From NCBI GenBank assembly GCA_000432575.1, contig HF996794.1:34805-44719 (forward strand): a DNA stretch of 9,915 nucleotides, in the 5' to 3' direction. The position numbers and the translations under genes are program-made. Below are positions 7,777-9,915 of the stretch, piece after piece (the first letter of the stretch is position 1; every line of letters starts with the position of its first letter). Below the pieces are notes generated by a model. It was not told the origin of the DNA. It did not search any database and worked only from the letters and a program-made list of their open reading frames with translations. The DNA is from Clostridium sp. CAG:762. GTDB lineage: Bacteria; Bacillota_I; Bacilli_A; RF39; UBA660.

Positions 7777-7805
7777 ATTATACTATAAATTTATGTAATA
7801 ATCAA
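7777..7805 (-). promoter_or_regulatory. Promoter of the small protein - receptor - yihY unit
   Basis: On the minus strand TTGATT (7805-7800) is followed by a 17-nt spacer and a perfect TATAAT (7782-7777). Transcription should start near 7770, giving a leader of about 20 nt with GAGG at 7761-7758 before the GTG start. It lies in the 73-bp gap after rbgA, the only sizeable gap on this side of the unit. The -35 box matches consensus at four of six positions. Confidence 0.65.
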
Positions 7806-7824
7806 TGATAAAATAACATTACAT
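7793..7824. repeat. 7-bp inverted repeat between rbgA and the next promoter
   Basis: ATGTAAT (7793-7799) and ATTACAT (7818-7824) are perfect complements 18 nt apart. The repeat begins at the last base of the rbgA TGA stop (minus strand 7826-7824) and its loop covers the -35 box of the next promoter. It is A/T-rich with no T run after it on the minus strand, so at best it is a weak terminator or a chance match. Some read-through from rbgA into the next unit is likely. Confidence 0.3.
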
Positions 7825-8738
7825 CATTTAACATTATCAAAAGTAACATTACCAAGATAACCCTCTTTTAAATCCCTAATTATTCTATCATATACTTTGT
7901 CATAATCAATTTCATTGTTTTTCATAGCACCAATTTTTTTACCAATACCATCAAATATTTTAAGTATGTCTTTTTCTTTATCTAAATTATATCTATCATA
8001 TAAATTAATTGGATAATTTTTCTGCATTTTGCTTACTATATGTGTAGCAATAACTGAAGTATCTAAAATTTCTTCCTTAATCGCACTCATTGAGGCTAAA
8101 TTTAAAGAAATTTCCTCATTATCTAACTTAGGCCATAAAATACCTGGAGTATCTAATAATTCAATTTTATCATTTACTCTAATCCAACTTAAACTTTTAG
8201 TAATACCTGGTTTATTACCAACATTAGTAACTTTCTTACCTACTAAACGATTAATCAATGTACTTTTACCAACATTAGGTATCCCCAAAACTAAAACTCT
8301 CCCCTTTCTTTCCTTTAACCCTTTTTCTTTTCTTTTAATATTTTCTTTTTTAATAATATCTTCAGTAATATTAAATATTTCTTTTATATTTTTATTATTA
8401 AGCAAATCTACTAAAACTACTTTATAGCCTTTATCTTCATAATATTTCTTCCACTTATTAGTTTCTTCTAAATCACACATATCCATTTTGGTCATAATCA
8501 ATATTCTTGGCTTGTTTTTTATCATCTCATCAATATCTTTATTCTTTGATGAATATGGTATACGAGCATCAATTAATTCATAAACAATATCAATTAAAGA
8601 TATATTTTCTTTAATTTGTCTCTTAGTTTTAGCCATATGCCCTGGATACCAGTTAAGAACGACTTTATGAAACTTTTCGTTCTGATTCGAATTTTCTCTT
8701 TTTTCTTTTCTTATTTTTCTTTTTTGATACATATCCAT
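7824..8738 (-). CDS. rbgA: Ribosome biogenesis GTPase RbgA (YlqF)
   Basis: Circularly permuted GTPase needed for late assembly of the 50S ribosomal subunit, acting in the cytoplasm on the pre-50S particle. The 304-residue product shows the permuted order of motifs: G4 TKMD (83-86) comes before G1 GIPNVGKST (152-160), the G2 Thr180 in KPGIT and G3 DTPG (196-199). The N-terminal signature NWYPGHMAKTKR (29-40) and DARIP (57-61) are typical, as is the C-terminal helical RNA-binding part ending in a short tail. The G4 is TKxD rather than NKxD, a known conservative variant. A very basic 27-residue extension precedes the signature; there is no ATG, GTG or TTG nearer to it, so the extension is real. 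ATG 8736-8738 is used, with AAGGAAGTGA upstream; the Met at codon 3 is an alternative. It ends on TGA, 35 nt separate it from the DUF1287 gene, and the usual partner rnhB is not adjacent. Confidence 0.96.
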   Translation of the reverse strand: MDMYQKRKIRKEKRENSNQNEKFHKVVLNWYPGHMAKTKRQIKENISLIDIVYELIDARIPYSSKNKDIDEMIKNKPRILIMTKMDMCDLEETNKWKKYYEDKGYKVVLVDLLNNKNIKEIFNITEDIIKKENIKRKEKGLKERKGRVLVLGIPNVGKSTLINRLVGKKVTNVGNKPGITKSLSWIRVNDKIELLDTPGILWPKLDNEEISLNLASMSAIKEEILDTSVIATHIVSKMQKNYPINLYDRYNLDKEKDILKIFDGIGKKIGAMKNNEIDYDKVYDRIIRDLKEGYLGNVTFDNVK

Positions 8739-8773
8739 TATTTATCACTTCCTTTTTATAACTTGTAATTTAA

Positions 8774-9427
8774 TTAACTAATTCTATAATGACCTATAAT
8801 ATTATTACGATATTCTAAAATATCTTCCTCATAATATCTTTGATAAGGATTAGCATGATGAATTATAAAAGGAACACCTTTTTTATTCCTCTTATCAGAT
8901 ACTATACCAATATGACTTTTAAATACAACAATATCTCCACCTTGCCATTCTTTTATTTTATTAATATCATATGTTAAAGCAATTGCATTATTGTCTAAAT
9001 ATACTTTTAAATTTCGTACTCTTCTAAAATCAATATTTTTATCTATAACATCAATATCATATAAATTTCTATTTGTTTTTATATGTTCATTTACTAAATT
9101 CATTAAATCATAACCTGCGCCTTTTAATCCAAATGCAACAACATCTGTACATACACCATATTCATCATTTGGATAACCCGTAGCATAATATTTACTTTTA
9201 TATTTAGGATTTGTTTTTATATAATCCCTTACATTATTTAATATATCAGTTTGATCATCTATACCATCATTATCTTTATCAGTTTTACTTATATAAGTCT
9301 TAATATTAAAATCTTCATTAGTATATTTTTTATGCGGAATATAATTAAAACGATATAACGCATATAAAACAACAATTATTAATATTATTGAAAAATTTGT
9401 CACAATAATTAATATTTTCTTTTTCAT
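8774..9427 (-). CDS. DUF1287 family membrane-anchored protein
   Basis: A 217-residue protein with an N-terminal signal anchor (about residues 4-25) and one extracytoplasmic domain matching DUF1287 (E. coli YijF-like). Recognisable stretches are YYATGYPNDEYGVCTDVV (80-97), FRRVRNLKVYLD, WQGGDIVVF (161-169), SHIGIVSDKR (171-180) and IIHHANP (188-194), ending in IIGHYR. The conserved Cys93, His172 and the later His pair resemble the layout of an NlpC/P60-like cysteine hydrolase, so cell-wall peptide cleavage is a reasonable guess, but no activity is established for the family as far as I know. Before the domain, residues 50-58 (DKDNDGIDD) form a DxDxDGxxD calcium-loop pattern. ATG 9425-9427 has TGGAGA close upstream. 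It starts 23 bp after the dinD-like stop and is followed by rbgA, so the three are probably on one transcript. Confidence 0.9.
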   Translation of the reverse strand: MKKKILIIVTNFSIILIIVVLYALYRFNYIPHKKYTNEDFNIKTYISKTDKDNDGIDDQTDILNNVRDYIKTNPKYKSKYYATGYPNDEYGVCTDVVAFGLKGAGYDLMNLVNEHIKTNRNLYDIDVIDKNIDFRRVRNLKVYLDNNAIALTYDINKIKEWQGGDIVVFKSHIGIVSDKRNKKGVPFIIHHANPYQRYYEEDILEYRNNIIGHYRIS

Positions 9428-9450
9428 AAATTCTCCATTTCAACAAATTA

Positions 9451-9915
9451 CTATTTTATTTCATCAAGTTTCTTTTGTGCTTTTATTTCTAATTTTTTCT
9501 TTTCTTTTTCTAATTCTTTTAAGCTCTTTTTAGGTGTTGGCATTTTTTCTGGCATCATTCCACCAATATCTGCGATTGCTTTTCTAACTTTTTGCCCAAC
9601 TTCATAATGTACATCTTTTGCTTCCTTTTCACCTTGTACATTATCTTTTATAAGTCTTTGTTTAGTTTGATTTATTCTAAATAAATTTGCAACTAATTCA
9701 TCTTCATTCATATTATCCAAAATATCTTCTCTATAACGTAATTTTTTTCTTTTAAATATATCATCGGCAGTTTCTCCATTATATAATCCTTTATATCCAG
9801 CATTATGAAACTCAGCCATATTTTTAACTCCAGCAGCTGAAGCAACTTTTTGAAGCGTATAGTTACCTTGCTTTGTTAATTTTCTTTGATAAAATCTTTT
9901 TTCATCATCTGATAA
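9451..9915 (-). CDS. dinD: DinD-like DNA-damage-inducible protein (C-terminal part, cut by window edge)
   Basis: The reading frame is open from the window edge to TAG at 9453-9451, 154 codons. The Met at 9817-9819 is internal, because the 32 codons before it still match the family: LSDDEKRFYQRKLTKQ, then ASAAGVKN, then HNAGYKGLYNG, as in DinD. Further matches are DILDNMNEDELVANLFRINQT, VHYEVGQKVRKAI, GGMMPEKMPTP and the Lys/Glu-rich coiled-coil tail SLKELEKEKKK. E. coli DinD (about 270 residues) is LexA-controlled and affects RecA filaments; homologues in Bacillota share the C-terminal domain with a BRO/antirepressor-like N-terminus. About the first 120 residues lie outside the window, so neither the N-terminal domain nor any LexA/DinR operator can be judged here. 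The downstream DUF1287 gene follows after 23 bp. Confidence 0.9.
   Translation of the reverse strand, partial: LSDDEKRFYQRKLTKQGNYTLQKVASAAGVKNMAEFHNAGYKGLYNGETADDIFKRKKLRYREDILDNMNEDELVANLFRINQTKQRLIKDNVQGEKEAKDVHYEVGQKVRKAIADIGGMMPEKMPTPKKSLKELEKEKKKLEIKAQKKLDEIK

Noticed and set aside
8029..8427. Plus-strand open frame of 132 codons
   Set aside because: It is antisense to the conserved GTPase motifs of rbgA, so the minus-strand gene is the real one.
9817..9819. ATG as the start of a stand-alone 122-residue protein
   Set aside because: The frame continues upstream to the window edge with residues that match DinD, so this Met is internal.

Overview
The window is a strongly A+T-rich bacterial segment in which every supported gene lies on the minus strand, so transcription runs from high to low coordinates. 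It looks chromosomal and comes from a low-GC Bacillota-type organism, probably an uncultured Bacilli/Erysipelotrichia- or RF39-like lineage (inference). The evidence is a SpoIIIE/FtsK translocase followed by a YmfF-type M16 gene, a circularly permuted RbgA GTPase, Gram-positive-style Shine-Dalgarno sequences and very A/T-biased codons. rbgA ends on TGA where the family normally ends, while Trp is written TGG, so the standard bacterial code fits better than the Mycoplasma code.

Layout in the direction of transcription. (1) 9915-7824 holds the C-terminal part of a DinD-like DNA-damage protein (its 5' end lies outside the window), a membrane-anchored DUF1287 protein, and the 50S assembly GTPase RbgA. 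These genes are tightly spaced. (2) 7805-4260 looks like a self-contained three-gene unit. It has a promoter (TTGATT-17-TATAAT), a small signal-anchored protein with a GTG start, a large receptor with two substrate-binding-like domains and a degenerate GGDEF domain (DGNEF), and a YihY/BrkB-family membrane protein. It ends in a Rho-independent terminator. (3) 4145-1 starts with an extended -10 promoter (TTGAGT-17-TGATATAAT) and a short leader. It then runs through the SpoIIIE/FtsK translocase, an unrecognised membrane-anchored protein, DeoD-type purine nucleoside phosphorylase, and the first 81 codons of a YmfF-like M16-family protein cut by the window edge.

No stretch over 300 bases lacks a gene. 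The longest gap, 4088-4381, holds the ftsK promoter, the terminator of the upstream unit, a 12-bp inverted repeat across the yihY stop codon and a small hairpin. I see no tRNA, rRNA, CRISPR array, insertion sequence or riboswitch. Most of the window is housekeeping. The least explained part is the receptor/degenerate-GGDEF unit; I see no clear evidence of a wholly new system.
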